Shown: positions 1-11,930 of the stretch, one piece after another
Layout of the letters: each line of letters starts with the position of its first letter
How positions within the stretch are numbered: position 1 is the stretch's first letter
From: Myxocyprinus asiaticus
Lineage: Eukaryota > Chordata > Actinopteri > Cypriniformes > Catostomidae
Direction: 5' to 3'
Assembly (NCBI RefSeq): GCF_019703515.2
Contig: NC_059393.1
Span: forward strand, 16,984,501 to 17,048,500
DNA length: 64,000 nucleotides
The notes under the pieces: generated by a model
What the model was told of the DNA's origin: nothing
Seen by the model: the letters and a program-made list of their open reading frames with translations, nothing else
The model's database searches: none
Made by a program: the position numbers and the translations under genes

Positions 1-1041
1 ACTAACCTCACTCTCATAATATTAGAAATACCTCATCGCCTGTAATTGACCCAAAGATCACCTAGCTATAACTGTTAATTTAGCAGTTTGAGAAAGGAAG
101 AAAACATTTTCATTTAAGTTTGTCCTCAGAAGATTTAATTTTAACCATTAACCTTTTAACTGTGCACATATATTTGTTTTGATGGTCAAGCCCTGGGAAA
201 ACCGTTTTTTTGTTTTTGTTTCAACAAGGCTATTTTTAATAGCAGTTTAATCAGTATGTTTAATGGTCAGTACATTTACATGTGCAGCAATCAAGCTACA
301 GTGAGATTTTGCATACTCGAGCTACAATCTTGATCAGTCTGTTCACCTTTACACAAGACACAATGCGTAATTGAATATTTGAAGGAAGTACAATCAGCTG
401 AGGAAGTGTGAATACACTTGGTCACGGGACACCCCTGTCTTTTTGAGTATGTGCATGATGCCAAGGACAATTTGGTTTTATTAATGTTTACATGATTAAC
501 GTGTTTCAAAAAGCCGGGCTACAATAGCATTATCTAGGGCTGTTAGACCGACTTCGCAAAAATTAGACTCGTATAATTTCAGTCGGACTAAAGCGTCTAA
601 AATTTTTTGGTTTAGTCCACCTGAAATTAAACTTTTAATGTTCATGTAAATGTACTGAGTGAAATATTAGCCATAGATTTTAATGACACTAAAAGCAGAC
701 TTTACAACCAGGACAAAGCTCTTGACTTTGTCTTCAGACACATAAGACGTCATCATCCATAAGACAGCACTATGTATATAGGCGTGATCTTGCATTTTAC
801 TGGGACAGATACAACCATTCTGGCCATTTTGAGGTACCCACATCTTACACTTTCTCCAGATTGATTATGTCCCATGTAGTGTATTCTGTGCCACACCCCG
901 CTGGGCCTTGCAACAATCTCCCCTGCTGTCTTTCCCCCCATCAACCAACCCACCCCTCTTGTCCGCTCTCTCTCCTTTCCGCCAGCCTGTGTCTACATGA
1001 CCTTGCGTTATTAAATTGCACTTATCAATCATTCTTGCCAG
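1..1041 (+). other. nfia intron (3' part) upstream of the first visible exon
   Basis: No coding exon is visible here. A short stretch at about 540-625 (GTCGGACTAAAGCG and TTTAGTCCACCTGAAATT) resembles a degraded dispersed repeat. The last 120 bases before 1042 are pyrimidine-rich, as expected upstream of an acceptor. Confidence 0.6.
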
Positions 1042-1170
1042 GGATGCCATCGCCTACCACATTAAAGAAGTCAGAGAAGTCTGGTTTCAGCAGCCCCGTG
1101 CCTACGCAGATCTCTTCCCCCCGAACGGCATTCACACACCATCATCGACCTGTCATTACAGGACCCAGAG
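1042..1170 (+). CDS. nfia: nfia internal coding exon (first in window), start of the C-terminal transactivation region
   Basis: This internal exon of nuclear factor I/A encodes the start of the Ser/Pro-rich C-terminal region, including [18 protein letters not shown] and [15 protein letters not shown], which closely match remembered vertebrate NFIA. The acceptor is a polypyrimidine stretch ending TTGCCAG and the donor is GTGAGG. The exon is 129 bp. It opens with the last two bases of a split Gly codon and ends with the first base of a split Ala codon completed by the next exon at 8457, so the frame is kept. NFI proteins are dimeric nuclear DNA-binding factors; this part lies after the DNA-binding and dimerisation domain, whose exons are upstream of the window. 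An ATG-initiated open frame starting at 861 runs through this exon into the intron and is not the real gene product. Paralogue choice (A rather than B, C or X) rests mainly on the downstream exons. Confidence 0.93.
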
Positions 1171-1223
1171 GTGAGGTCCCTACCCACAAACTCCCAAAAC
1201 TACACCACTACTCACCCCTCCAT

Positions 1224-1274
1224 AGCCCCCCCCCCAACCCACCCCCTTCTTCCCCAAGCCCCTAACCCCAGCCA
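1224..1274 (-). other. C-rich run just after an nfia exon; G-quadruplex potential on the - strand
   Basis: About 55 bases past the donor at 1171, the + strand carries blocks of 11, 5, 4, 4 and 4 C separated by short spacers. The - strand therefore has at least four G runs of four or more within 50 bases, a G-quadruplex-capable arrangement. Confidence 0.4.
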
Positions 1275-1598
1275 GCAAACCACTAGTCTCAGACGGCACT
1301 CCACAGATCACCCACAGTAGGTTTGCTAACCGCTATGATGCATATTGCACAGAAAACGGGAAAACACTTTCTCGATCTTGGAAGTGCTAATCAGATTGAC
1401 TGGTTTGTAGCAACTTTCGTAACTTCCTCTGCACTGTGACACTATTTTTTTATGTGTTTTCTGTACAGTCATTCACAGAGACCATGTCAATCAATTGTTA
1501 TGGTATAAAGTATCTCGGATAACCCTGCTCCTAAATGGCACATAATATAAAACAAACTGATTGATAGTTTTAATTGTCTGTCAGACTTCTTGTCTAAG

Positions 1599-2049
1599 GC
1601 CCTATTTATACCTGGCATTTGAAACAGGACGACGATTAAAAAAAAGAAAAAAGGTGGTCCAAAACTTTTTGAAATTTGTCCACTTTAGCCACATTCGGAG
1701 GTGGTTGAAAATGCATATGACCATATTGGGCTCATAGTGTAAATGTTCTTCTGTTCGAATGTGTTCAAACAGCAGCAAAGCACCGCCTACTCACCTGTCA
1801 ATCTATGTGTTAAAACAAGATTTGTAAACTTTGCCGGTTACGTGTTTGTTTGAAAGTAAATAACCGACCAATCGGAAAATGTAATAAAACATTGTTTTTG
1901 ATGTTTGACGTTATAAAAATCAGACACCCTACCCTCAAAATCTAAGCTTAAGTAGTCCAAAAGATACAAGCAGGTGTAAGTGGTGATGTGTGTCGCTTGT
2001 CAATTTGTGATTGGATCGCCCAAAACACCATCATACCAGATGTAAACAG
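1599..2049. mobile_element. hAT-type MITE, 451 bp, with 8-bp TSD
   Basis: The ends are imperfect inverted repeats: GCCCTATTTATACCTGG on the left and CCAGATGTAAACAG on the right. The element is flanked by identical 8-bp duplications TGTCTAAG at 1591-1598 and 2050-2057, the length typical of hAT elements. No transposase frame is present, so it is non-autonomous. It lies in the intron between the first two visible nfia exons. Confidence 0.7.
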
Positions 2050-3967
2050 TGTCTAAGTGGGCGATTCTTGGCCAGAATAATCCGTGATGCAGTCCAGACC
2101 TTTTGCTTACCTTTAGACTAAAGTCTGGATACGCAAGACTAGCAAACCCCTGCTGTCCCCTTAACCACTATTCCTACACACCCCACAGTGTGGCTATGTC
2201 AAAAGGGGTTGGATGAGTGGGAAATTCCTCCTTAGTCTGAGCTGGTCAGTGCAAAGCAGGCTCTGTCTGAGACAGTGTGGCTAAAAGCGAGGGAAAGTTA
2301 TATTTGAAGCTTGTTAAAATTGGACAGTTGTTGACAAACACGCCAAGGACATGTGGTCAATTTTTTGAGTGCAATCAGAGTATCTCACCCCGTCCAGCTG
2401 TTTGATTTACAATTGTTTAATGTAAACACAACTGGATCTCTGAGTATGACTTACGACAGGTTAGTATTCTCCGTGAACAAGGCTTTATCAGAAGGTTGCT
2501 TGGATCAGGCTATCAGGACATATTGTCACTGGCTGTGAATGGTTCTGTCAAAAGATAAGGACAGTTTTTAATCAAACACTCACTCATAAAAGCAAACAGA
2601 AACGCAGCTGCTACAGTACATACTCTTGTCTTTGCAGTTATGAGTTACAGTGAGGAAAATAAACTCCCATTTGAATTTATGGCCCATTGGCTGGTTTGTG
2701 GTTTTCCATCGTAGATTCAAAGCACATTTTTCTCTTGTCCAGTATTAAATGAGCTCTATTCAAAGGTCAAGGTTTAGTTTATGGAATAGTTATGGAACAT
2801 TTCAAAGTGTTCATAATGTATGAGCATTTGCCTCAATAACTTTGATGTAATACATTTTGAATGGAATGAGATATGTCAGAAGACTTTGTTGAAGGGGTCC
2901 TCAGGCTTTTAGTCACAAAAGAATCTCTTATTTTAGTAATGTTCTTTATTTACTGCATATAAACTGTGCCAAATGGCTTGTTTTCAACATTAATTACTTT
3001 ATATTTATCGATACATTGAAGTGGAAACCACACAACTTAATTTTTGAGGCTAATAGATTTAAATCAAGTTTGGAAGTGGTATGCTGTCACATTTTGTATT
3101 TTCGTACTTTACGCCCATGTGGAAGTAAGAAGAAAAATGAACTACGATTGCATATGCATATGCAGTAGAGGCTAAATCCATTAATCTATTATTGATTTAA
3201 AGTAGCTGAGATTTGCCTGCCTCTCTTTTAATACTTTTTAAATGTTTTAATATGTCAAACCTGGTGCGGTTTAAGCGGCTAGATGAGATGGGTGGGGAAG
3301 CCTAAAACATTCCCTTCTAAAACCATTAAAGAATTTTTAAAACCGCCTAAATCTGTCCTCCCTTTCAATTGTCTGTGCGACTTTGTAACACTTGTTCTCC
3401 GCTCGTTTTCAGTGTTATTCAAACACCCTGAAGGGTGAAGTGGGGACCTGTTGCTGATCGCGTTAAAAAAATAAAAAGTCTTTAGTTATTATTTTGATAA
3501 TCCACCATTCAAGGAAAGTTGGCAGCAATGGGTCGGCGGGAAAAAAGGTTGCAGAGAGTGAAAAAAAAAAGATCAGTGAACCAATACGATTTGCAAAGTG
3601 GAACTAATCCCTAGCCTTTCTAATACGCACATAGCCCTCACGCGAGTGGTAGCACAATGGCAACAGAGGAGCCGCGCTCAGCCAACTGCTGGAGTCTGCC
3701 TCCTTTTCAGCGCATAGTTATCATTTCCATATTTGCTTTGGGAGAAATGTGTCAGCTGGACCCCCCTCCGATTAACTCTTGGGCCACCCACTACCTTTAA
3801 GACTGGCCTGTGCCTCTTTTGGTTCAACTGCCATCAGCAACAGGGTGATATTGATGGGAAATAGGGACTTTACTTCTCCCCTGTAGACATCTACTCCACT
3901 GCTGTACTTGGGAAACATATTTGCACTGTTCCAAATCCTAGTGAGCAGCCTACATAGATTGCATTTT

Positions 3968-4185
3968 AAAGGCTAGGGTATACTTTGGTTTTCCGCGCAA
4001 CATTCCTTCTTGTGCACAGTGCAGCACTTAGCCTTTCAAAGTATAATCTTTTGACCGCAAGTCCATACAGACATGTTCAACGCATGTGCTGTCTGTGTGT
4101 TTAGAAATACAAGGATGCACATGGACAGTTCCACATGTATTGTGCTGAAGTACAGTATACTTTGGCCTTTTGGCATCACAGGTGC
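3968..4185. mobile_element. MITE family G remnants (two head-to-head partial copies)
   Basis: The first part starts TAAAGGCTAGGGTATACTTT and runs into GGTTTTCCGCGC; from about 4033 a reverse-oriented part begins with the mirror TTTCAAAGTATAATCTTTTGA and ends TATACTTTGGCCTTTT. The same ends recur at 40136, 40768 and 41092-41333. Non-coding. Confidence 0.55.
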
Positions 4186-4504
4186 ACCGCCAAAGCTGTT
4201 TCAAAAGTTAGGCAAGTTAATTATGCTGCCTCTTAAGGTATTTTGTTTGGCCAAATTCTAAGGCAATGTGCATGTATACTTCAAGGTGAAGGCAATCCCA
4301 GAATGCATTGCTACAAACTCAGTGAAAAACAGAAATCCAAGATTGCGATGAAATTAGAGAAATGTTGTGCTCTATTTGTGCGCCATGTTTTGTATCTGCC
4401 TATGTCACTTGTGTATATATACATAATGGCATATATATACAAATGGCATAGGAAGATTATATGTCACTTAAGAGGTTCCATAACCATTAGGATGCTGCTT
4501 GAGG

Positions 4505-4725
4505 CCACATCCGCACTAATCCGTTTTTGTATGAAACCTCTGTTTTCAGTTTCCTAACATTATTGTTTTCCAAAGCATGTAGTGTTTTTGAAAACCTTCG
4601 GTTTCATTGGAGAAAAATGCCATTGTGATGTGTATGACAGATGTAAACAAATCAAAATCAACACGTTTTTAAATGAAAAACATATTCGTTTTGACGTGGC
4701 CTTAGAAGTCAGCTGGCTATGTGCA
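4505..4725. mobile_element. MITE family B copy
   Basis: It carries the signatures CACTAATCCGTTTTTGTATG, CAGTTTTCCTAAC-like and CATTGGAGAAAAATGCC, ending near GACGTGGCCTTAG. Related copies sit at about 37342-37590, 46375-46530 and 49475-49625. Non-coding. Confidence 0.55.
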
Positions 4726-6639
4726 TAATAGGCACTAAGGCAGCTCACTCGGTTTAGGAAAATAGCTTTTGTATCCACAGCATCTTGTGAAACCCCATCT
4801 CCAAAGAGTGCTTCTTCAACGGACCAGGTTCTCTTTGAGCATTCCCACCATTTGATGCTCTATACTTTCAAACATGGTGGCATCATACTCACAAAAAAAA
4901 AGGCAGCTGGTTAATAAAACATGAAGAAGAAGTCATTTCTAAGGATCAGACTCCTTTCATGGGGCTTCCATGTTCTTCTTATGTCTATAGTTTAGATACT
5001 GTTCGTCTCAGGGCCTCCATGCTCCTCCTTACAGTTGTGTGTTCTGTTATTAGTCTCATCTCCACCCCCTTTTTAATTCATGAGCTCATGCTAGCCTCTT
5101 TCAGCCCATGAATGGGGTTTTTCCCCATTCACTACATCAATATTAAGGCACAGGAGTCAGAGTCTCCATTTGGCGCAACTGGGAGTGTTCCCTCAATGGT
5201 TACAATGGAAGACTCACGTCTGAACAGCCTCGAAAGTGTCAAAGGAATTATGCCATCTTGCAGCCTTTACAACTTGTTTACTTGCAATTTTCCATCCAAA
5301 TAAGCACCATTAAATGAATAAGTACATGACAAGGGAGCGGGCCATTTAAGTAATTGGCTATCATTCCACAACACTTAGATTCTGTCGGCGAGTCAAGGAA
5401 AGAAACGTTTTTTTGTTTCCCAGCACACTAATTTACTGGGGCTATTTGCATAATTGACAAAGGAGGTTTCCAGAACCATTTCACCCAAGTTGATGTGAGC
5501 TGTTAAGGGGCCATTTGCAATGGTCACTAAACCTGTGACATGTAGTTTAAACCTGATCTATGGTTTGTTTGACCCTATAGAACTGACAACTCCTAAATGA
5601 TTCAGAGACGTAACAGGTAAGCACCTGTCTTCATGAAAGCGAATGTTTGACGAAAGTTTGAAAAATAGTTTTGTTTGGCAAGGAGAAACGTCACGCTGCG
5701 GTCCAGTCTCAACATGTTGCCTCCAGATAGATGCTGTTATGCCAATTGGATCTACTTCTTACAATAACTGAGCAGAAACCATATGCTGTTCAAGTGTTTC
5801 ATTAAGTCAGCTCTTGGATTATGAATAGCACCCATGAATTTCATGGAAAAGACCATTGATTGCCTTTCTCTGGACCAGTGGGTTTCCAAGTTCAGCTTGG
5901 TTTTGTGGTTCGATATATATGTGCTATATGGGCTGATTCTCTTGGACTAGCATTGAAGTATTTTGGGACACTTTTGGACACTTAAGTCACACTTTAATGT
6001 CTGAATGCCATTATATAAGATACACATTATTAAACCAAGTTGCATCTGCAACTTGCCACAGCTTTTCTCAGAACTACACTTTCCTTAGCCATTTTGTCAA
6101 GTTACTGTACTTTTAACTATGGGCATGTTCCACAAAGTTTGACAAGCAGAAAATGTCTGAATATCTTTTGTCTTAATTTTAAATAATATATTTATTGGCC
6201 CATTAGCAATTGGTTTGATATTTTGTTATATATAATGCATAGCCATTCTTAAGTGTGGCTGAAGTGTCCAAAACCTTTTTGGGCACTTCAAAAGGTGTGT
6301 GTTCCACTCAAATCCTGACTCAGCTTTGGAAAGGGTGTGTCTCAGTGGGGGTCAGTTGCTGCGGCAGAGTCTCGGCACACAGGGCTAATCCAGTAGACGA
6401 GCGACAGTAAAGAATATTTTTGCGCACGTCTACGTATTTGAACTACCACAGCCGGTCTCCTTGTAAAAGTTTTTATTCCACCCCTAACAAAATATCCATG
6501 ACTTAAAAAGACGGCATCAGGAAAGGGACTCCAATCGGACAACGATTCCAAAGAAGGGCAGGAGAGAGTCATCCATTCCATTATTACTGTAAATACAATG
6601 GCTACATCGCAGCCCCAGCGTCCAGAGTTTCCAGTCACC

Positions 6640-7060
6640 CTCTATTGACAGAGCCATAAATCAAGGGCCGAGCTAAGTGAATTACTGCAGTAGGGGGGCT
6701 GTGGTTTTAACAATGTTTATGTAGTATCAGCTTACCATCTCTCCTGAAAGAGAGCGAGAGAGAGCGATTGGAGAGGGTGAGTGCGGAGTCTTATTAACTC
6801 TGCTGCGATACATCACAGGCTTAAAGACCCTGCACTGCTGCACATCCCAGGCATTATACTAATAACCAATAACCGAATATTACCTCTATTAAGAGCCACC
6901 TAATTAGATTGTGCTGGTTACAATTAAATACTTGATAAGGTCCGATCCATTAAAAGACTGTCAGTCTCAGGGCGAACTGAAGGCCTGCCAGCAAGGTGCG
7001 TCAGAGCAGAGGACCGATACATCACCCTCTTCCATGAGATGGTTAAATTTTTTTATTTTT
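6640..7060. other. candidate conserved non-coding block in nfia intron
   Basis: The sequence is non-repetitive and dense in homeodomain-like cores (CTAATTAGATT, CAATTAAATACTTGATAAGG, several ATTA). No TSD, TIR or coding potential is evident. Calling it regulatory is inference; no alignment was possible. Confidence 0.25.
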
Positions 7061-7440
7061 TATTTCATTCGTGACGACATTGTATGAAAGAAAATGCAGA
7101 ATGAGGACATGGCAAAATTGTATGTGCGTATTTGCGAGGCGTGGACTCTGCCAGCATCCTTTTGCTAATTTTACAAGTGGAGTGTAGCAAGCACCACATG
7201 AAGCACTCTCTGTCGTTACTCTTACGAGTTTAATCGGATGTGTGGATTTTTCAAGTGCTGTTGACTGAACAGCTGGTTGTTACAGTGGCTACCCATTGTT
7301 TAGAGCAGGTGCATGAATTGTGTGCGTGAGTGCGTTCTGTCATAGACCTTAGTCAGAGTAGACCGCATATTTATTTTGACTTGAATGAAAACGAAGCTGC
7401 GAGGGATAGAAGTACAGTCTATTCAATTTGTCCTACCATT

Positions 7441-7690
7441 TTAAAGGGATAGTTCACACAAAATGTGTTGTTACAAACACGGAACAAGAAGCATACAGTG
7501 ACCAGTGCTTGTCAAACTTGAAAAAGAACAAAACAAGCACCATAAAGTAGTCCATATTTCTCAAGCACTATATCCCAAGTCTTCTGAAAACATACAATAG
7601 CTTTGTATGAGGAACAAGCCGAATTTGGGTCATTATTCACTAAAACAATCCCATCAGTCATAGCTCTCAAATCTCATTCGTGCATACTCA
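7441..7690. mobile_element. family D MITE, left-end remnant
   Basis: It begins TTTTAAAGGGATAGTTCAC, the terminal sequence also seen at 36742, 52826 and, mirrored, at 53290 and 63890. The right end is not evident. Confidence 0.45.
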
Positions 7691-7839
7691 AACTTAGCGC
7701 ATTAAGATGACGCCAGATTTGATGTCATTGGTTCTCAAGTGTCTTTTAACTGATCACAGCATGCCAAGTTTCAATATGCAGAAGCGTAAGATTCTGAAAC
7801 TTACCCTACGCAAGTACATGAACACAGGGCCTTCTAGCT

Positions 7840-8213
7840 GCACAAGCTCGATTTCATGCATTATTGCATTCCAAAATATGTTGCACCGCAATTCATAATG
7901 CGACGCAAGTATGAGTTGCATTCCCAACATTGCCACAAGGGACACTATAGCAGATATTTGTGTGCTTGGCTGTCCACATGGCGGAGCTACAGTCTGAAGA
8001 GAATATTGTTGAGCAAGCAAGTTAAAGTCAATATGTTTATAGCAAGTTACCTAAATTATAACACATCCAGTTTAATGGCACACATAACCGCCTCCTTGAG
8101 TACTGAGGTTTCAACCAGACTGACACTGAAACCAGACACTGGCAATGTGTTGGCCAAGCGTTCGCATCTGCGTACGCGTACTTGCACTAAGGATGTTTCT
8201 AGCCTTAAGGGCA
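7840..8213 (+). repeat. dispersed repeat E, copy 1 (upstream of nfia exon 8457-8635)
   Basis: It shares an ordered series of blocks with 8818-9160: AGCTCGATTTCATGC, GTTGAGCAAGC, GCAAGTTACCTAAA, CCGCCTCCTTGAGTACTGAG, TTGGCCAAGCGTTCGCATCTG, and GTACTTGCACTAAGGATG. Both copies have the same orientation. No transposase frame is recognisable. Confidence 0.65.
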
Positions 8214-8456
8214 ACATTTTCTGTGAACCTTATGAGAGAGTGCATGCAAATATTTTGTAACAGTCAGCCCAAACTAGATGCTCCACCTCTTTGTCTGTGA
8301 CCCCATCTGCATGACCAATCCACCCAAGCACAAATCCACCAAGCACAATGTCTGCATCCTGTCTTCATGGACCCCAATGCCCCTGTCCTCCACCCTTCCC
8401 TTTTACTCTCCTTCTGCCCTTTCTAACCAAACTCATCTCTCTCTCTCTTCTTTCAG

Positions 8457-8635
8457 CGAGTCCTCACGCCACACCGTCAAGTCTTCATTTCCCGACGTCG
8501 CCAATCATCCAGCAGCCCGGCTCCTACTTCTCCCACCACGCCATCCGCTACCACCCCCAGGAGACGCTCAAGGAGTTTGTCCAACTTGTCTGCCCTGACA
8601 GTGGTCAGCAAGCTGGACAGGTGGGCTTCCTTAAT
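8457..8635 (+). CDS. nfia: nfia internal coding exon, conserved [16 protein letters not shown] segment
   Basis: The 179 bp exon begins after a CT-rich tract ending TTTCAG and ends at the donor GTAAGA. It completes the split Ala codon and encodes [20 protein letters not shown], then [19 protein letters not shown] and [19 protein letters not shown], ending in phase 0. This is one of the most conserved parts of the NFI C-terminal half. Small differences from remembered mammalian NFIA (Ser for Thr after ATPS, HH for HP in SHHAIR, DSG for DAG) are normal divergence. A second GT dinucleotide after GGACAG at about 8620 could act as a weak alternative donor, but the downstream one gives the family-standard FLN ending. 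The exon is flanked by two same-strand copies of one repeat (about 7840-8213 and 8818-9160). Confidence 0.95.
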
Positions 8636-8817
8636 GTAAGAATTAGCATTTTTGTATATGCACACATTCCCCTACCTCCATTTTACGTATTATACTTGTT
8701 CATAGTGATTTAACGTAGTTATTCATGTAACGTTGATGCAACGTCTGTGCATGTGGCATAAAACATATAAGAAGACTGTGTAAGCTAAACATAGTCTTCG
8801 CAAGAATATGAATGCTA

Positions 8818-9160
8818 GGCTTCAAGCTTTGCAAGCTTGATTTCATGCGCTGTTTTCAAAAAAATTATTCATAAAACAATGCAAGGATGTAAACTTGCGT
8901 TGTCTTCAGTCAGTATTCTCCTTCAGTTCTTGCTGAGCAAGTTGGTTAAAATTAGTTAAACTGTTGACATGTTTATATTTAGCTACCTGAACAACAAAAT
9001 ATTAGTTATTTTGGCACAGACAGTTTAAGGTAGCTCTACCGCCCCCTTAAGTACTGAGGTTTGTTACCGCCACAGTAACGTTAGAACAGGGCAACGAATT
9101 TGCTATGTGATGACCAAGCATTCGCATTTGCGTACTTGCATAGAGTATGTTTCTGATGTT
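8818..9160 (+). repeat. dispersed repeat E, copy 2 (downstream of nfia exon 8457-8635)
   Basis: Homologous to 7840-8213: AGCTTGATTTCATGC, TGCTGAGCAAGTTGG, CCGCCCCCTTAAGTACTGAG, GATGACCAAGCATTCGCATT and GTACTTGCATAGAGTATG. It abuts a family A MITE at 9159. Confidence 0.65.
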
Positions 9161-9370
9161 AGGGGCCGTACACACAAAGTGTTTTTGCTTCTTTCACTGT
9201 TGCGCAGTATCTCGCTATTTTTTCAACATCTCGCACAGGAGTGCCAAGTTATAAAGAACTTTAACTTTTTAAAATGTTTCTCAAGACACCTGCGCTCTGA
9301 TTTATGTGTTGTGCCACATCTAGGTTTTTTTTTTACCACAAGAATGCTTTCGGTCTGAACAGCCCCTTAA
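9159..9370. mobile_element. MITE family A, copy 1
   Basis: The ends are inverted repeats, TTAGGGGCCGTACACAC and GGTCTGAACAGCCCCTTAA. Interior signatures (CACTGTTGCGC, CATCTCGC, CAGGAGTG, CACATCTAG, CAAGAATGC) recur at seven other sites in the window. No coding capacity. Confidence 0.65.
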
Positions 9371-9998
9371 GAGTTACTGTTTGTCTGTTTGTTAACACTT
9401 TTTGTTAACACATTTCATCTGATTACAAGCACATGCACATAAAGCAGTGCTGTACAAAAATACACTAAGCTCATAAACGGTAAGTTCATAAACGGTTAAA
9501 GCAAAAACTGATCGATACATGCAATTTTTTGCCCATTACCCCGATTTCGGGTTGCATGTAAACACGGTTTTCTTGCATTTTCAGATTTGTTTTAACAGGC
9601 TGGTGGGTGGGGGTAATAAATCTGATCCCTGCACTATAGTGACCCGACTCTAGGTTACGGACTCACCGATATGGCACTGACGGCTGGGGAAGAGAACGTG
9701 CTGTTTGGGTCATAGATTCTGAAATGTGAAGTGCGCAGAGCAGCAGAACTGTTTATGACTCGGAGCAGCTGAAAAATGCTGAGCAACGTCTCTCTGATTC
9801 TTCTGATGTGCACATGTGTGTGTTTACAACACGGTTGTGTGTGTGCGATATATTTACAGTTTTTGCTGTGCCTGCTGGTCATACATGTCCGTACACGGGG
9901 GGTGCATATGTACTTATGGGGCTTGGAAGTTGAAAGATAGGATGTGATGTGCATTTTCATGTTTTGTTTTTTTTTCCTTTTACTCTCACTCTATCCAG
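9371..9998 (+). other. nfia intron, no recognised element
   Basis: Nothing gene-like or clearly repetitive is seen; the last 35 bases form the pyrimidine tract of the 9999 acceptor. Confidence 0.5.
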
Positions 9999-10164
9999 CC
10001 TAACGGGAGCAGTCAAGGGAAGGTGCACAACCCGTTCCTGCCCACCCCCATGCTACCCCCTCCTCCGCCTCCCCCCATGGCGCGACCCGTGCCCTTGCCT
10101 GTGCCAGACTCCAAACCTCCCTCCACCTCCACCGAGGGAGGGGGCAACTCCCCCACCTCGCCAA
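9999..10164 (+). CDS. nfia: nfia internal coding exon, proline-rich activation segment
   Basis: The 166 bp exon follows the acceptor CTATCCAG and ends at the donor GTGAGT. It starts in phase 0 and encodes [18 protein letters not shown], a run of eight consecutive CC-starting codons giving [18 protein letters not shown], then [19 protein letters not shown]. It ends one base into a Thr codon. The proline-rich stretch is the known transactivation region of NFI factors. The order FLN | [13 protein letters not shown] matches vertebrate NFIA. Introns on both sides are short (1.36 kb and 0.57 kb). Confidence 0.95.
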
Positions 10165-10730
10165 GTGAGTATTCAAGCTCTGTTATGGCCCATCACCTGG
10201 CTTCACACACACTCATACACACATTTGCTTTTCTATCATGGTGAGGACTTTCCCTCAACTTCTGTTGTTTTTATACAGAGCCTAATATACAGTATTTTCT
10301 ATCCTTAACCCTACCTTTTACATCTAACCCTCAAAGAAGATTTTTTTTTGCATTTATACATTTTAATTAAGACATTATTTAGGATGTTTCCTCATGGAAA
10401 ACATCCTGATGATGGGGACCAGCCGTTGTCTGGAAATCATGATTTCAGGCTTTACTATCTTGCACTAGAATGTTGGCAAAACTTGACCCACACACACGCT
10501 CAATACCAATCCTGTATTACATATAGAGCCAGAACATAAAGTGTCTCGGTTTTCCCAAGCGAGTGTAAGTTTATCTAGAGTGTTTTTCGAAATGAATAGA
10601 ATATCTCATCAACCATGCATAGTGTCCGTATCAAACCTTAGTTTACAAGCCATCCTCTCAATAGCTGTACTGCTCTCGACACAATATTGATATTCATCTT
10701 GTTTGTGTTTGTGTGTAATTCTCACCACAG
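10165..10730 (+). other. short nfia intron
   Basis: A 566 bp intron between two phase-compatible coding exons, with donor GTGAGT and acceptor CACCACAG. No repeat or secondary gene is evident. Confidence 0.85.
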
Positions 10731-10822
10731 CCTATTCCACACCGAGCACGTCTCCCGCTCAGCGCTTTGTCAGCGTGGGCCCCAGAGACCCCAGCTTTGT
10801 AAATATCCCTCAGCAGCCTCAG
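10731..10822 (+). CDS. nfia: nfia penultimate coding exon
   Basis: The 92 bp exon lies between the acceptor CTCACCACAG and the donor GTGAGA. After completing the split Thr codon it encodes YSTPSTSPAQRFVSVGPRDP and SFVNIPQQPQ, ending in phase 0. The RFVSVGPRDPSFVNIPQQ signature distinguishes NFIA from NFIB and the other paralogues, whose C-termini differ here, so this exon is the main support for the gene symbol. The following intron, up to the last coding exon at 31868, is about 21 kb and is the most repeat-rich part of the locus. Confidence 0.95.
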
Positions 10823-11201
10823 GTGAGAACACACCCACCCACACATCCACCCAAATCCCTCAAAGTCCATCAAGAGTCCTTGTTTTCTGTCATAATTGGC
10901 TTTGAGCAGTTTTATGGCAGCTCTAAGCAAATCTCTCTCTCTCTCTCACTGCAAGTGCTCATAGCTGATTTATTACACATGTAATTAGCGTGTTCTGACT
11001 CGGATTCCACTGCATGGTGGCCGCAGGCATGATTTACACCCCTGAAACACAAATACTCACACTTATGTGCTACGCATCAGTTGTCAGATGGTACAATTTG
11101 ACACAACTAGTACAGTCAGGCCAATTAATCAGATAATATTTGAACAATTTGAGACCAATTAACAGCTTTGATAAAATAATCATACCTGGAAGTATTAGCG
11201 C

Positions 11202-11346
<145 letters not shown>

Positions 11347-11824
11347 TGTGTCAGTATACTGGCATATATTGTTATAATATTGAGTATATGTTGAGAAAAT
11401 GTTGTTCTTTTAAATAAAATACCCAGTTAAATGTAATTGCATTATTTTATCTAGGTTGCATTCTTGTTTATTTTTGCCCATTTTTAAGTCATTTCAATGT
11501 TAAAAAGTTTCTCAATTTACCTGAATTTGCCATATTTATATAATATAATCTGGATTTTAATATTTCTTATTTAATGTTGAGAAGCAGTTTGCTCGTTTAA
11601 ATAAAGTATCCATTTAATTTCAGCAATTTTGCCCTAAATGCTATCATTTAGCATATTCAGTAGTATCTTATAGGGTGCATTCACATTTATTTATTTATTT
11701 TTTATTTCAATGTCAAAAAGTGGTCCAATTTACCTGAATTCATCCTATATGCTTTAATACAATCTGTTTTCTAATATTTTGGAGTAAATTTTGACAAATA
11801 TTTTGTTCATTTAAATAACATATC

Positions 11825-11930
<106 letters not shown>

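Larger units (their letters stand above)
2058..7440 (+). other. nfia intron, mostly unique sequence with two MITE remnants
   Basis: No exon recognised. Remnants of two MITE families are listed separately (about 3968-4185 and 4505-4725). The blocks 5290-5480 and 6640-7060 look non-repetitive and contain AT-rich motifs such as ATTTGCATAATTGAC and TAATTAGATTG; they are candidate conserved regulatory DNA. Confidence 0.5.

Noticed and set aside
861..1265. 134-codon open frame starting at an ATG upstream of the first nfia exon
   Set aside because: It overlaps the true exon by reading through both splice sites; the parts outside 1042-1170 are proline/serine chance sequence from intronic pyrimidine tracts.
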